The notes: generated by a model not told the origin, from the letters alone. DNA of 64,000 bases from Actinomycetota bacterium (GCA_009668945.1 SBEH01000002.1:1-64000), one strand, 5' to 3'; positions 18,320 to 26,226 are shown, counted from the stretch's first letter. Numbers and translations: made by a program.

Positions 18320-18414
18320 CGGAAAAACCAGGCGCGCTGGGGGTGCGCACCTGGTTCTGTAGGGCAGCGATTCCCGCCCCTGAGGGGGAGGAGAGGGCGG
18401 GTCGCACGTCCCGC
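18320..18414 (-). ncRNA. 6C-like small RNA (two C-rich-loop hairpins)
   Basis: Read on the minus strand, two successive hairpins display C-rich loops, the defining layout of the actinobacterial 6C RNA family. Hairpin 1 (18373-18401) has a perfect 7-base-pair stem CCCGCCC/GGGCGGG and a 15-base loop containing TCTCCTCCCCC. Hairpin 2 (18326-18356) has AACCAGG/CCTGGTT, a C-A mismatch and GCGC/GCGC, with the loop ACCCCCA, and runs into TTTTT, so it doubles as the terminator. A TACAAT box at 18419-18424 would start transcription near 18412-18414, giving about 95 nucleotides, close to the mycobacterial 6C RNA B11. The C-rich loops could pair with Shine-Dalgarno sequences. The family assignment is by structure and needs a covariance-model search. 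Confidence 0.75.
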
Positions 18415-18418
18415 AGAG

Positions 18419-18424
18419 ATTGTA
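18419..18424 (-). promoter_or_regulatory. -10 box for the 6C-like RNA
   Basis: TACAAT on the minus strand lies 5-7 bases upstream of the first G of the predicted RNA. No good -35 is present at 16-18 bases; TTGCGG occurs only 31 bases upstream. Confidence 0.45.
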
Positions 18425-18548
18425 GCAACGCTCGTGCCAGAGGGCTATGCGTTTCCCGCAAGTTCCTATGCATGCGCGCGGCGGATTAGCGTAGCGGTTG
18501 CCGTGATCTGTCAGGGGCGATACAACAATGGGGACGAGAGGGGGACCG

Positions 18549-19559
18549 ATGAGCGACTCGGAAGTGCAGATTGCATCGCCGGGCGCAGCGCCGGACGTGA
18601 GTGAAGAGCCGCCTTCCGCTGGAGGTCCGAAGCGAGGTATCGGCAAGCCGCTGCGCATCCTCGGATGGCTCCTGGCGTTCGGTGCGCTGGCCGCCCTTGT
18701 CGCATGGGGTGTCTACACGCTGAGAGGTCTGAACGTAACGCGCACCGCCGAGGCCGCCATCGCCGAGGCGTCGGGCATACTGGACGAGGCCGAGGACGAG
18801 CTTCTCGTTGTAGACGAGGCGGTCCAGGTCGAGATCTCCGCCGAGGTGGCGTCGCAGACAGCGGAGGCCGCCGTTCTCGCCGAAGACGTGCGTGCCAGGA
18901 CGCTCGAGGCATCGGGGATCATCGCGGACGCGCGCGCCGACCTCCCGGAAGAGATGCTCCCGCTGGCAGACGCGCTCAAGGAGAGCGCGGACGCACGCGC
19001 CGAGATGATGCAAGTCGCTCCGGTGATCCTCAAAGCGAGTCAACAGGCTGCAGTTGCTATAGGAAGCGCTGATGCCGCCGTGGCCGAGATCAAGGCGGCC
19101 GAGGACCTGAGCGGTCAAGCTGTCGCGGAGTTCAACAAGCACACGTCAGCGGGGGTGAAGGCCTCAGACGACCTGTCGGTGCAGGCCGAAGGCCGGCTCA
19201 AGACCGCACAGTCCCTGCTGGCCACCGCTACCGCCTCCTTCCCTGGCGCTGACTTCAGCGCGTTCGGGGCGTACGTCGACGCCAAGATCGGGCTCATCGG
19301 GATGGCCAAGGAGATCGACGCGCTGTGGCTTTCGGGGAACGTGTCGGGCTCGAACTCGAAGCTCACGGCGTACAACCAGCGCGATGCCGAGGTGGTGGCG
19401 ATGGCACAGGCGCTTCCGGCTTCGATTCGCGATCCGATCGCGGACGCGTACAATGCGGCGACCGCCGACGCGTCGACGCGGTACTTCGAGGCGCGGGAAC
19501 GGGCGCGGACGGCAGGAGAGAAGGCGGCAGAGCTCAGGCAGACGAGTACCTCGGAGTAG
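18549..19559 (+). CDS. Membrane-anchored Ala-rich helical protein, unknown function
   Basis: This 336-residue protein has a Pro-containing cytoplasmic tail of about 40 residues, one signal anchor near residues 44-65 and a long extracytoplasmic region dominated by Ala, Glu and Asp with heptad-like spacing, predicted to be mostly alpha-helical or coiled coil. I recognise no catalytic motif. The ATG at 18549 follows GAGGGGG; an ATG 7 codons upstream lies before this site. The next gene begins 8 bases after the stop, so the two probably form an operon and their membrane products may interact. Confidence 0.7.
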   Translation: MSDSEVQIASPGAAPDVSEEPPSAGGPKRGIGKPLRILGWLLAFGALAALVAWGVYTLRGLNVTRTAEAAIAEASGILDEAEDELLVVDEAVQVEISAEVASQTAEAAVLAEDVRARTLEASGIIADARADLPEEMLPLADALKESADARAEMMQVAPVILKASQQAAVAIGSADAAVAEIKAAEDLSGQAVAEFNKHTSAGVKASDDLSVQAEGRLKTAQSLLATATASFPGADFSAFGAYVDAKIGLIGMAKEIDALWLSGNVSGSNSKLTAYNQRDAEVVAMAQALPASIRDPIADAYNAATADASTRYFEARERARTAGEKAAELRQTSTSE

Positions 19560-19567
19560 GGGGAACC

Positions 19568-20320
19568 ATGTCGGACGCATTCTGGTCCAGCGGGTGGTGG
19601 CCGCTGGCCACCGGTCTCGTCGGGTTCGTGTACGTGGGACTGCTGCTTGCGCAGTGGTTCCGGCGACGCAAGCCGCACCAGCTCGCCTGGGCGACCGGAT
19701 TCCTCTTCTACGCGATCGCAGCGGTCATGGAGGCGTACTCGGAGTTCGTCGGCGACTGGAACCAGACCGTCTACCGCTTCTACATCGTGATGGCGGCCTC
19801 GATGGTCGGTTTCCTGGGACTCGGCACGCTCTACCTCATCACGCGGAAGCGGACGCTCGGCCACATCTACCTCGGCTTTGTCCTCGTCTGTCTCGGGGTC
19901 TTCCTCTACGGCGTCTTCACGACCGAACTCATCACTGAGAACCTCGTGGCCGGGATCACCGTAGGCGGGACAGCGCTCGGTCCCGGCGGGCAGTTCCCGC
20001 GAGTTATGTCACTCCCGCTCAACATCACGGGCACGCTGCTGCTCATCGGCGGTTCGGCGTGGTCGATCATCAAGTTCTGGCCGAAGAAGGAGTATCGCTA
20101 CCGCGTGTGGGCGAACGTGCTCATCATCGTCGGCACTCTCATCATCGCGGGCGCGGGATCCATGGCACGCGCCGGGAAGACCGTCGGCCTGTATCCAGCC
20201 GAGATGGTGGCAAGCGCCGTGCTGCTTGCAGGATTCCTGCTCGCCGGAACGCTGGAGAAGGGTGCGGCGGCCGTGAAGCAGCGCCTTGCCGCCGAACGTG
20301 CCGAGCCGCCTGCAGAATAG
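19568..20320 (+). CDS. Polytopic membrane protein, about seven transmembrane segments, unknown function
   Basis: This 250-residue protein has hydrophobic segments at roughly residues 11-29, 40-58, 72-92, 98-118, 145-165, 178-198 and 214-232, with short loops and a basic C-terminal tail. The WATGFLFYAIAAVMEAY and conserved aromatic content suggest a sensor or channel-like bundle, but I do not recognise the family. AGGGGGA precedes the ATG at 19568. It is probably cotranscribed with the preceding anchored helical protein. Confidence 0.7.
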   Translation: MSDAFWSSGWWPLATGLVGFVYVGLLLAQWFRRRKPHQLAWATGFLFYAIAAVMEAYSEFVGDWNQTVYRFYIVMAASMVGFLGLGTLYLITRKRTLGHIYLGFVLVCLGVFLYGVFTTELITENLVAGITVGGTALGPGGQFPRVMSLPLNITGTLLLIGGSAWSIIKFWPKKEYRYRVWANVLIIVGTLIIAGAGSMARAGKTVGLYPAEMVASAVLLAGFLLAGTLEKGAAAVKQRLAAERAEPPAE

Positions 20321-20322
20321 GG

Positions 20323-20508
20323 CTACCCGTTCCGGCCGGAGCTCAGGCGGGCCAGCGCGCGTGAGAGCGTCTCGGGTACCGTGCCTAGCGAGAGAGCCAG
20401 TTCGGCCTTCGTCATCCCCAGCGCAACGAGCAGTCCTTCTGGTGTCGCCTCACCTGCCGCGAGCGAGCGTTGGAAGAGGTATCGCGCGAGCCTAGCGGGT
20501 ACGTTCCG
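20323..20508 (-). pseudogene. Remnant of a Crp/Fnr-family regulator (DNA-binding domain only)
   Basis: About 61 codons encode a recognisable C-terminal winged helix of a Crp/Fnr regulator: NVPARLARYLFQ, then MTKAELALSLGTVPETLSRA, the recognition-helix signature. The cyclic-nucleotide-like sensor domain expected upstream is missing; the frame instead runs into DNA shared with the divergent YgbA-like gene's leader. There is no credible start codon with a ribosome binding site close to the domain, although a frame from 20610 is technically open. It ends 3 bases from the stop of the convergent membrane protein gene. I read it as a decayed or truncated regulator gene. Confidence 0.6.
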
Positions 20509-20551
20509 CAGTATGGGAGCCGTATGGAGTGTCGGACGGAGGCGTGCGCGG

Positions 20552-20983
20552 GTGACTGAGCGGTTCGCGGAGCGGATGAAGGACGCCAAGGTCCGCGCGG
20601 ACACGCGCATCGTGGCAGGGTTGGGCGCGATCTACTGCGCCGGCACTCATGCAGACCGCGAACGAGTTCCACTGGGGAGTAACGCGGCCGCGCTCGGTGT
20701 GTACGGACGGCGAGTCCCGAAGCTCTGCGCCGAGTGCGCCGAGCACATCCGGTATGCGGAGAAGCGCCGTGCGTACTGTCCGAGAGACCCGAAGCCGTTC
20801 TGCGCGCACTGTGACACGCACTGTTACAAGGCCGACGAGTCTGAGTGGCAGCGGCAGATGATGCGCTACGCCGGCCCGCGCTCGATCTGGCATGGCTACG
20901 CGATCCCCGGCATCAGGCATGCGCTCGAAGCTCGCAAGTGGCGTCGGGAAGGCCGCACGCGCAGGGACCACACAGACCGATGA
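20552..20983 (+). CDS. YgbA-like nitrous-oxide-stimulated-promoter family protein
   Basis: This 143-residue Cys/His-rich protein matches the YgbA_NO family, named for NO-inducible expression in enterobacteria; the biochemical role is poorly known. Signature features are YCAGTH near residue 28, LCAECAEHIRYAEKR, CPRDPKPFCAHCDTHCYK and MMRYAGPRSIW followed by a C-terminal His. The cysteine spacing suggests metal or Fe-S binding. The GTG at 20552 is preferred because GGAGG lies about 9 bases upstream. It is the first of three short genes (ferredoxin and small haem protein follow), and a Crp/Fnr remnant lies divergently upstream, consistent with a nitrosative or redox stress locus. Confidence 0.8.
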   Translation: MTERFAERMKDAKVRADTRIVAGLGAIYCAGTHADRERVPLGSNAAALGVYGRRVPKLCAECAEHIRYAEKRRAYCPRDPKPFCAHCDTHCYKADESEWQRQMMRYAGPRSIWHGYAIPGIRHALEARKWRREGRTRRDHTDR

Positions 20984-21025
20984 CCACGCCGCTGGGCAGC
21001 GGCGCCCAGGAGAGAGGAACCAACA

Positions 21026-21412
21026 GTGTCCACCACCGTGAACCGCCAGATCGTGCGCATCGACGAGGCGCTCTGCACCGGGTGCGGGCTGTGCGTGAGT
21101 CCGTGTGCCGAGGGCGCCATCCAGATAGTTGACGGCAAGGCCGAAGTCGTACGCGAGGAGCTCTGTGACGGAGCGGGCTTCTGCCTCGGCGTGTGCCCGA
21201 CCGGCGCGCTCACCATCGAGGTGCGCGAGGCCGCGCCGTTCGACCATGCGGCTGCGGAGCCGATCATCGCCGAGAAGCAGCAGACGTACATCGCGCAGTC
21301 GTGCTTTCGGTGCGGAACCGATGAGGACCGCGCACCGCTCCTTCCGGTCCGGCAGCAGGGCCGGAGCGAATGGGTGTGCACCCGCTGTCTGCCCGCGCTC
21401 ATCCACGGGTAG
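21026..21412 (+). CDS. Two-[4Fe-4S] ferredoxin with C-terminal Cys motif
   Basis: This 128-residue electron carrier has the first cluster motif CTGCGLCVSPC near residues 17-27. The second, atypical motif is CDGAGFCLGVCPTGAL, where a Gly-Ala insertion replaces the usual CxxCxxC. The C-terminal third has CFRCG and CTRC pairs that could hold a zinc or a further cluster. It starts with GTG after GAGAGGAA. Position immediately after the YgbA-like gene suggests a shared electron-transfer or metal-homeostasis job, which is inferred from context only. Confidence 0.85.
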   Translation: MSTTVNRQIVRIDEALCTGCGLCVSPCAEGAIQIVDGKAEVVREELCDGAGFCLGVCPTGALTIEVREAAPFDHAAAEPIIAEKQQTYIAQSCFRCGTDEDRAPLLPVRQQGRSEWVCTRCLPALIHG

Positions 21413-21448
21413 TCCGTCCCGGACAGGAGGCGTGAGAGGAACTCCAAC

Positions 21449-21811
21449 GTGGCGCTGGAAGAGCAAGCCGATCTGCGTCCGTCGCGTTCGCGGCTCATCT
21501 TGAGGCGAGTGCTCGTCGGAGTCGCGGTGACGGCGATCGTCCTCGTCGCACTCGGTGCGACCCTGTACTTCTTCGGCGGCATGTGGGTGCGGACTCCGGA
21601 GGTGTTCTTGGCGTATGAGGAGCTGGTGGAGTCCGGGTCTGCGCCACCAGTGGAAGGCCGGTTCGTCGTCCCGATCCCCGGATGCGTCTGTCACAGTGAC
21701 GATCCGGTCCTGCAGGCGCAGCACAGCGCCCGCCGGATCCGGGAGTGCTCGAAGTGCCACGAGAGGGTGGGGCCTCAAGGTCGGGGCATCCGGCGCGCGG
21801 CGAGCCAGTGA
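21449..21811 (+). CDS. Small membrane-anchored c-type haem-like protein
   Basis: This 120-residue protein has one signal anchor near residues 23-46 and a short extracytoplasmic domain ending in CVCHSDDP, a spaced His and CSKCH. CSKCH is a true CxxCH haem c attachment motif; the upstream CVCH is one residue short and may provide a ligand or be degenerate. The overall layout (CxxCH-like, then HS, then CxxCH) resembles fragments of multihaem cytochromes. The GTG start follows GAGAGG. It is the last gene of the YgbA-like/ferredoxin group, consistent with an electron-transfer role at the membrane. Confidence 0.65.
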   Translation: MALEEQADLRPSRSRLILRRVLVGVAVTAIVLVALGATLYFFGGMWVRTPEVFLAYEELVESGSAPPVEGRFVVPIPGCVCHSDDPVLQAQHSARRIRECSKCHERVGPQGRGIRRAASQ

Positions 21812-21894
21812 CCGCTCCGGACGCATGAGGCGTGCCGCTTCGCGGTATGATTGCGACGAACCCCGTTCCCTCGCATCCACGTTCGGGAGGACCG

Positions 21895-23826
21895 ATGCCG
21901 CAGGTCATGGAGTACGTGAACCAGCTTGCTTCCGACGTGGGGCCGCGTCCCGCCGCCACTGACGCCGAGGCGACCGCGGCCGACTACATCCAGGACGTGT
22001 TCGAAGCGCGTGGTCTGGAGGTGGAACGCCAGGAGTTCGACTGCGTCCGCACCACCAGCTGGGCCTACGTGACCTGCCATCTGCTCACATTCGCGGGCGT
22101 GGCACTCTCCTTCTGGCTGCCCATAGCCGGTCTCGTGCCCGCGGTCCTTGCGGCCGCGGCTCTCTGGCTCGAACTCGACACCAGGCCAGGCATCTCCCGG
22201 TTCCTGCCGAAGGGTCCGAGCCAGAACATCATCGCGCGTCACGTGCCGCGTCAGCGGCGCGGGGAACGCTTGAAGCGCGTCGTGATCGTCGCTCACTACG
22301 ATTCGGCCAGGCCTTCCCTCGCATTCAGCCCGAAGGCGGTCCGAAGGTTCGGTCTGCTGACCGCCCTGACGAAGTGGACGACTCTGGCGACCCCGCTCGT
22401 GATCCTGGTGGCCGCCATGCCGTTCGCCTCCGACTGGAAGCCGTGGACCGGCTACGCGGCCCTCGCCTCCGCGGCCTGGCTCGTCGTGCCGCTTCTCGCC
22501 GCGATCCACCGCGAGCTGTTCATGCGCGCCACCGACGGCGCGAACTGTAACGCTTCCGGCGTGGCGGCGATGTTCGGCGTGATGGAAGCCACGGTGCCCG
22601 AGCCCGACGACGTGGTCTTCCGCGACCATCCGCGCAGGCGAAGCGCCGAGGTGGCCTATGACGCCGACATCGCACCGGAGGACGCGTTGTTGGAGTACCG
22701 CCCGGTCGGCGGCGAGGGTGAGCCTCCCGCCGAGCAGGCGCCGCTTGATGGCTTCGGAGACATCGATTGGGAGACCGGTCGCCTCGAGCGGGTCGAGCAA
22801 CCGGAACATCCAGCCGCGGAACCGGCACCCCTGCTGGCGACCGCCTCTGAGACGCCGGCCGAGCAAGCCGTGGAACCAGAACGGCCAGCCGCCGTCTCCT
22901 CCGGCGACTGGGCGGAAGATGCCGGCGTCGGCCCACTGTGGGAAGACGCGTCCGAGACCGCCGAGCCATCCGCGCCAACGCCGTCGTCGTGGCGCGAGCT
23001 GAGGCGCGCGGCTCCGCAGCCCGCTCCAGTACCCGTGCGCTGGGAGGCGCCCGCGATGCCAGAGGGAGGCTACGAGGAGGACGTCGCCGAAGGGCAGGAA
23101 CGGCTGGAACTCGAGTCCGGGGCGGAGCCGGTGCAGCCCGGTGCCGAACAGCGGACGTCTGAGGAGAAGCAGCAGTCGCACGGGCTCAGTGCGTGGCTCG
23201 GCATCGGGCGGGGATTCGATGTCCGCAAGGCTGGCAAGCAGATCGGGAGCTGGGACAACATCGACGAGGACGACGAGTTCGGGTTCAAGGCCGGAACTGC
23301 CGGAGAGATTCCGCCGGAGGACGAATCGACCGACGTCGCGGCCCGCATCCGGCGCCGGGTGACTGAGAGCATCGATCGGGCCCTCGCCGAGAAGGAGATC
23401 TGGTTCGTCGCCACTGGCGCGGATGAGGTTGGCGGACAGGGGATGCGCGCCCTGCTCGGTGCATACGATGAGGACCTGAAGGATGCACTGATCATAAACA
23501 TTGAGAATGTGGGGACGGGTAGCATCGCGTTCGTCACCGACGAGGGCATGTTGCGTACCTATCGCGCCGACAGACGTCTGGTGACCCAGGCCAAGAGGAC
23601 TGCTCGCGAGAACGAGCTTGCCGTGAAGGGCCGCTCGCTCAGGAACTTCAGGACGAGCGCGACGCCCGCCCTCGCACGGCGGTTCAAAGCCATAACGGTT
23701 ATGGGGTTCGACATCAACGGACGGGTGCCGAACTGGCGATGGCACACGGACACCGTCGAGAACATCGCGGAGAAGACCATCGACCAGGCCGTGGGATTCG
23801 TCACGGCGCTCTTGCGGGACCTGTGA
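21895..23826 (+). CDS. Integral membrane M28-like peptidase with altered metal ligands
   Basis: This 643-residue protein is of the M28 aminopeptidase type. The N-terminal M28 helix region is followed by two hydrophobic hairpins near residues 55-92 and 160-205, a low-complexity acidic/Pro/Ala insert of about 250 residues (240-490) and the C-terminal half of the catalytic domain. The first ligand is H134 (AHYDS). The bridging Asp expected in GANDNASG is Cys here (C218, GANCNASG); the catalytic Glu-Glu pair is D510-E511, the next Asp is E537 and the final His is H617 (WHTDT). The site may bind a different metal or be inactive. The ATG at 21895 follows GGGAGG. Confidence 0.8.
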   Translation: MPQVMEYVNQLASDVGPRPAATDAEATAADYIQDVFEARGLEVERQEFDCVRTTSWAYVTCHLLTFAGVALSFWLPIAGLVPAVLAAAALWLELDTRPGISRFLPKGPSQNIIARHVPRQRRGERLKRVVIVAHYDSARPSLAFSPKAVRRFGLLTALTKWTTLATPLVILVAAMPFASDWKPWTGYAALASAAWLVVPLLAAIHRELFMRATDGANCNASGVAAMFGVMEATVPEPDDVVFRDHPRRRSAEVAYDADIAPEDALLEYRPVGGEGEPPAEQAPLDGFGDIDWETGRLERVEQPEHPAAEPAPLLATASETPAEQAVEPERPAAVSSGDWAEDAGVGPLWEDASETAEPSAPTPSSWRELRRAAPQPAPVPVRWEAPAMPEGGYEEDVAEGQERLELESGAEPVQPGAEQRTSEEKQQSHGLSAWLGIGRGFDVRKAGKQIGSWDNIDEDDEFGFKAGTAGEIPPEDESTDVAARIRRRVTESIDRALAEKEIWFVATGADEVGGQGMRALLGAYDEDLKDALIINIENVGTGSIAFVTDEGMLRTYRADRRLVTQAKRTARENELAVKGRSLRNFRTSATPALARRFKAITVMGFDINGRVPNWRWHTDTVENIAEKTIDQAVGFVTALLRDL

Positions 23827-23884
23827 CGCATCGGCTTCGGCACGGCGCGCACGTCCGCGACAGGGCGGTCTCAGGAGGCATCGC

Positions 23885-25126
23885 GTGAACCAGAGTCGGC
23901 TGGCGAAGACGCTTGCGCGCACGGCGGTCGTGTCGTGGCGCGAGCAGCCGACGCAGTACGACATCGAGGCGCTGCGCGCGAACGTCGAGAGAGTCGGACT
24001 GGTGATCAAGGTCCGCTGGGCGATCGTGGCAGTCCTTGCGGGCTTCTCGGTCGTTGCTGCGTCGATCTACGCGATGTCCGTCGACCTAGACGTCTTCGTC
24101 CGCAACATGACAGTCCCCGCGATCGCGCTGGTCTTCGTGCTTCTGTACAACGGGATCTATCAGGCCACTTATCGGAAAGTGGCGAACATCGCCATCCTGA
24201 ATCCGGCGCAGCTGCTCTTCGATATCGTCGTGGTGACCGTGCTGGTCTACTACAGCGGCGGCGTGTACTCCTGGTTCTCTGCCATGTATATGCTGTTCAT
24301 CCTGGAGTCGGCATTCATCCTGCCGAGGAAGTCCGAGGTCTGGCTTCTCGCGATTGCCGCCGGGCTCGCCTACGCGGTCGTCCTGTTCGGCGAGTACCTG
24401 GGTTGGATCCCGCACGTCAGCCTGCCGTTCGTGGCGAACGAACTCTACGCGAACCTGACGTACGTTCTGGTGAGGTACCTGTGGAACGGCACGCTCTTCG
24501 CCGGCGCCGCGCTCATCGGCATGCTCATGATGAAGTCGATCCGCGAGCGCGAGCGCGAACTGCGCGAGAGTTCCTTCGTCGACGAGACCACCGGACTGTT
24601 CAACCGGCCGTACTTCCATCGCATCGTCTCGACCGAGCTTGAGCGCGCGCGACGGGCAGATCGGGAGCTGGCACTCGTGCTCGCGGACGTGGACGGCTTG
24701 GGAGGAGTGAACCGGGCTTTCGGGGTCGAGGTGGGCGACGTTCTCCTGGCTGCTATCGGAGAAAGGCTGATCGAGGTCGCCGATGCGGACAAGGGTGACT
24801 GGACGCGCAGCGCAGACGTCGCCTGCAGGGTCGGGGGCGAGGAGTTCGCGCTGCTCGTGCCAGAGGTCGAGCCGGCAGACGGCAGCCGGACGCCGGTCAG
24901 GGAGCGTGCGCTTGCTGCGGCCGAGGAGTTCCGTCGCGCCGTCGAGGCGGCACGCGCCAGCGGTGTCGGCGTGACCGTGAGCGTCGGCGTGGCGGTCGGC
25001 CCGCATGACGGCGAGTCGCCCGACGCCTTGCTCGACGCCGCAGATTGCATGCTGTCGGTTGCCGCTCGGGCGGGGGGCAACACCGTGCGCGCGTCGTGGC
25101 TGTGCGGCGGTTCCGGCGATGACTAG
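23885..25126 (+). CDS. Membrane diguanylate cyclase (GGEEF)
   Basis: This 413-residue protein has a cytoplasmic N-terminus, about six membrane segments between residues 38 and 220, a short coiled linker rich in Arg/Glu and a C-terminal GGDEF domain that makes cyclic di-GMP. The active site is GGEEF near residue 317. An RxxD inhibitory site (RSAD) lies exactly five residues before it, so product inhibition is expected. The GTG start follows GGAGG by 7 bases. It overlaps the next membrane protein gene by 8 bases (ATGACTAG), implying coupled translation. The membrane module resembles MASE-like sensors but I cannot name the type. Confidence 0.9.
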   Translation: MNQSRLAKTLARTAVVSWREQPTQYDIEALRANVERVGLVIKVRWAIVAVLAGFSVVAASIYAMSVDLDVFVRNMTVPAIALVFVLLYNGIYQATYRKVANIAILNPAQLLFDIVVVTVLVYYSGGVYSWFSAMYMLFILESAFILPRKSEVWLLAIAAGLAYAVVLFGEYLGWIPHVSLPFVANELYANLTYVLVRYLWNGTLFAGAALIGMLMMKSIRERERELRESSFVDETTGLFNRPYFHRIVSTELERARRADRELALVLADVDGLGGVNRAFGVEVGDVLLAAIGERLIEVADADKGDWTRSADVACRVGGEEFALLVPEVEPADGSRTPVRERALAAAEEFRRAVEAARASGVGVTVSVGVAVGPHDGESPDALLDAADCMLSVAARAGGNTVRASWLCGGSGDD

Positions 25127-25805
25127 CGGTGCGGCAAGCCCGCTCCGACGCGCGGAGTCCGCGGTCGCAGGAGCCGTCATCGCCATCGCTGTCCTTGGCT
25201 TGGCACTCCTCCCGCTGATCTCCTCACCGGTCGTGGCAGGGCTGGTAGGGGCAGTTGGATCGGCGGAGCTCACGGGACTTGGCAGCGAGACAACACTTGA
25301 GGCGGCCGAGGCTGTCCGCGTCTTCGTTCTTCATGCCGACGCGCCCGAGTTGCCCGCGAAGATCGCCGGACGTCCGGCGTTCGACAATGCGGCCGTGTCG
25401 CACCTGATCGACGTCCGGCGCGTGCTGGTCCCGGCGCTATGGCTCGCGACGCTGCTCGGCGTTTCAGCGGCCGTGTGGTGCTGGTGGAGGCTGCGCACAC
25501 CCGGTGGCCGGCCGGTGGCGGGCAATGGCCTGCGAGTGGCGGGTCGGACGCTGCTGTTGGGTGCCGGGCTAGCCGTCCTCGTCGGCGTCGTGGACTTCGA
25601 CGCCTTCTTCACGTGGTTCCACGGGCTGTTCTTCGAGCCTGGGACTTGGACATTCCCGTACGACTCGCTGCTGATCCAGGTCTTCCCGCTTCCCTTCTGG
25701 ATGACAGCCTCCGCGATGTGGGGCGGACTGGTGCTTATGTCGGCCGTTGCTCTCATCGTGAACGGTCGCCGATTGTGCTTCACAAGGGGTACACACGGTG
25801 TATAG
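25119..25805 (+). CDS. DUF1461-family integral membrane protein
   Basis: This 228-residue protein has about five membrane segments and the family signature near the C-terminus: FFTWFHGLFFEPGTWTF followed by DSLLIQVFPLPFW. This family (TIGR01906) has no known function. The ATG overlaps the 3' end of the diguanylate cyclase gene, suggesting a joint role or at least coupled expression. The frame extends upstream within the cyclase gene, but that extension is a shadow. Confidence 0.85.
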   Translation: MTSGAASPLRRAESAVAGAVIAIAVLGLALLPLISSPVVAGLVGAVGSAELTGLGSETTLEAAEAVRVFVLHADAPELPAKIAGRPAFDNAAVSHLIDVRRVLVPALWLATLLGVSAAVWCWWRLRTPGGRPVAGNGLRVAGRTLLLGAGLAVLVGVVDFDAFFTWFHGLFFEPGTWTFPYDSLLIQVFPLPFWMTASAMWGGLVLMSAVALIVNGRRLCFTRGTHGV

Positions 25806-25886
25806 TTGCCCTGGAGCACGACGCTCCGGGAGGGATCCGGCTCCCCGTGGGGGATGCGAATCGACGGACTCGAGGAGGATGGGCGC

Positions 25887-26033
25887 ATGGCAGCCAAGGA
25901 AGGTTACTGCGTCAAGTGCAAGTCCAAGCGTGAGATCAAGGACGCCAAGGACATCGTGATGAAGAACGGTCGTCCGGCCACGCAGGGCCTGTGCCCCGTC
26001 TGCGGGACGAAGATCTTCAAGATCGGCAAGTAG
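25887..26033 (+). CDS. Small zinc-ribbon-like DUF5679 protein
   Basis: This 48-residue basic protein has CVKCK near the N-terminus and CPVCG near the C-terminus, a four-cysteine zinc ribbon with many lysines. It matches the DUF5679 family found in actinobacteria and related phyla; the size and charge suggest nucleic acid or ribosome association, but no function is established. GAGGAGG lies 8 bases before the ATG at 25887, which decides the start over two upstream ATGs. A strong terminator follows. Confidence 0.82.
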   Translation: MAAKEGYCVKCKSKREIKDAKDIVMKNGRPATQGLCPVCGTKIFKIGK

Positions 26034-26057
26034 CCGGTCTTCGCACGGCATGCGTAC

Positions 26058-26090
26058 AACGGGCGCCCACACGGGCGCCCGTTCGCGTTT
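26058..26090 (+). terminator. Strong hairpin terminator
   Basis: AACGGGCGCCC and GGGCGCCCGTT make a perfect 11-base-pair stem with an ACAC loop, followed by CGCGTTT. It lies 24 bases after the DUF5679 stop and isolates it from the potassium-uptake genes. Confidence 0.8.
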
Positions 26091-26133
26091 CGAGCGCTCG
26101 AGAGTGCCGTTCGTTTCGGTCGGGTGCGGATTG

Positions 26134-26162
26134 TTGACGGCGCATTGAGCCAGGAGTAGCCT
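26134..26162 (+). promoter_or_regulatory. Predicted promoter of the trkA-trkA-trkH operon
   Basis: TTGACG (26134-26139) is followed by a 17-base spacer and TAGCCT (26157-26162), 64 bases before the first trkA ATG. The -35 is close to consensus, the -10 weak. Confidence 0.45.
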
Positions 26163-26226
26163 CGTGCATTGTTGTTTCGGCTAGGCCGGGGGGAGCCCGA
26201 CCTTCGGACAAGGGCGGTTTCTAGCG

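Noticed and set aside
21775-24009. 744-codon minus-strand frame opposite the M28-like gene
   Set aside because: Arg/Gly-rich shadow of the M28 gene and its low-complexity insert.
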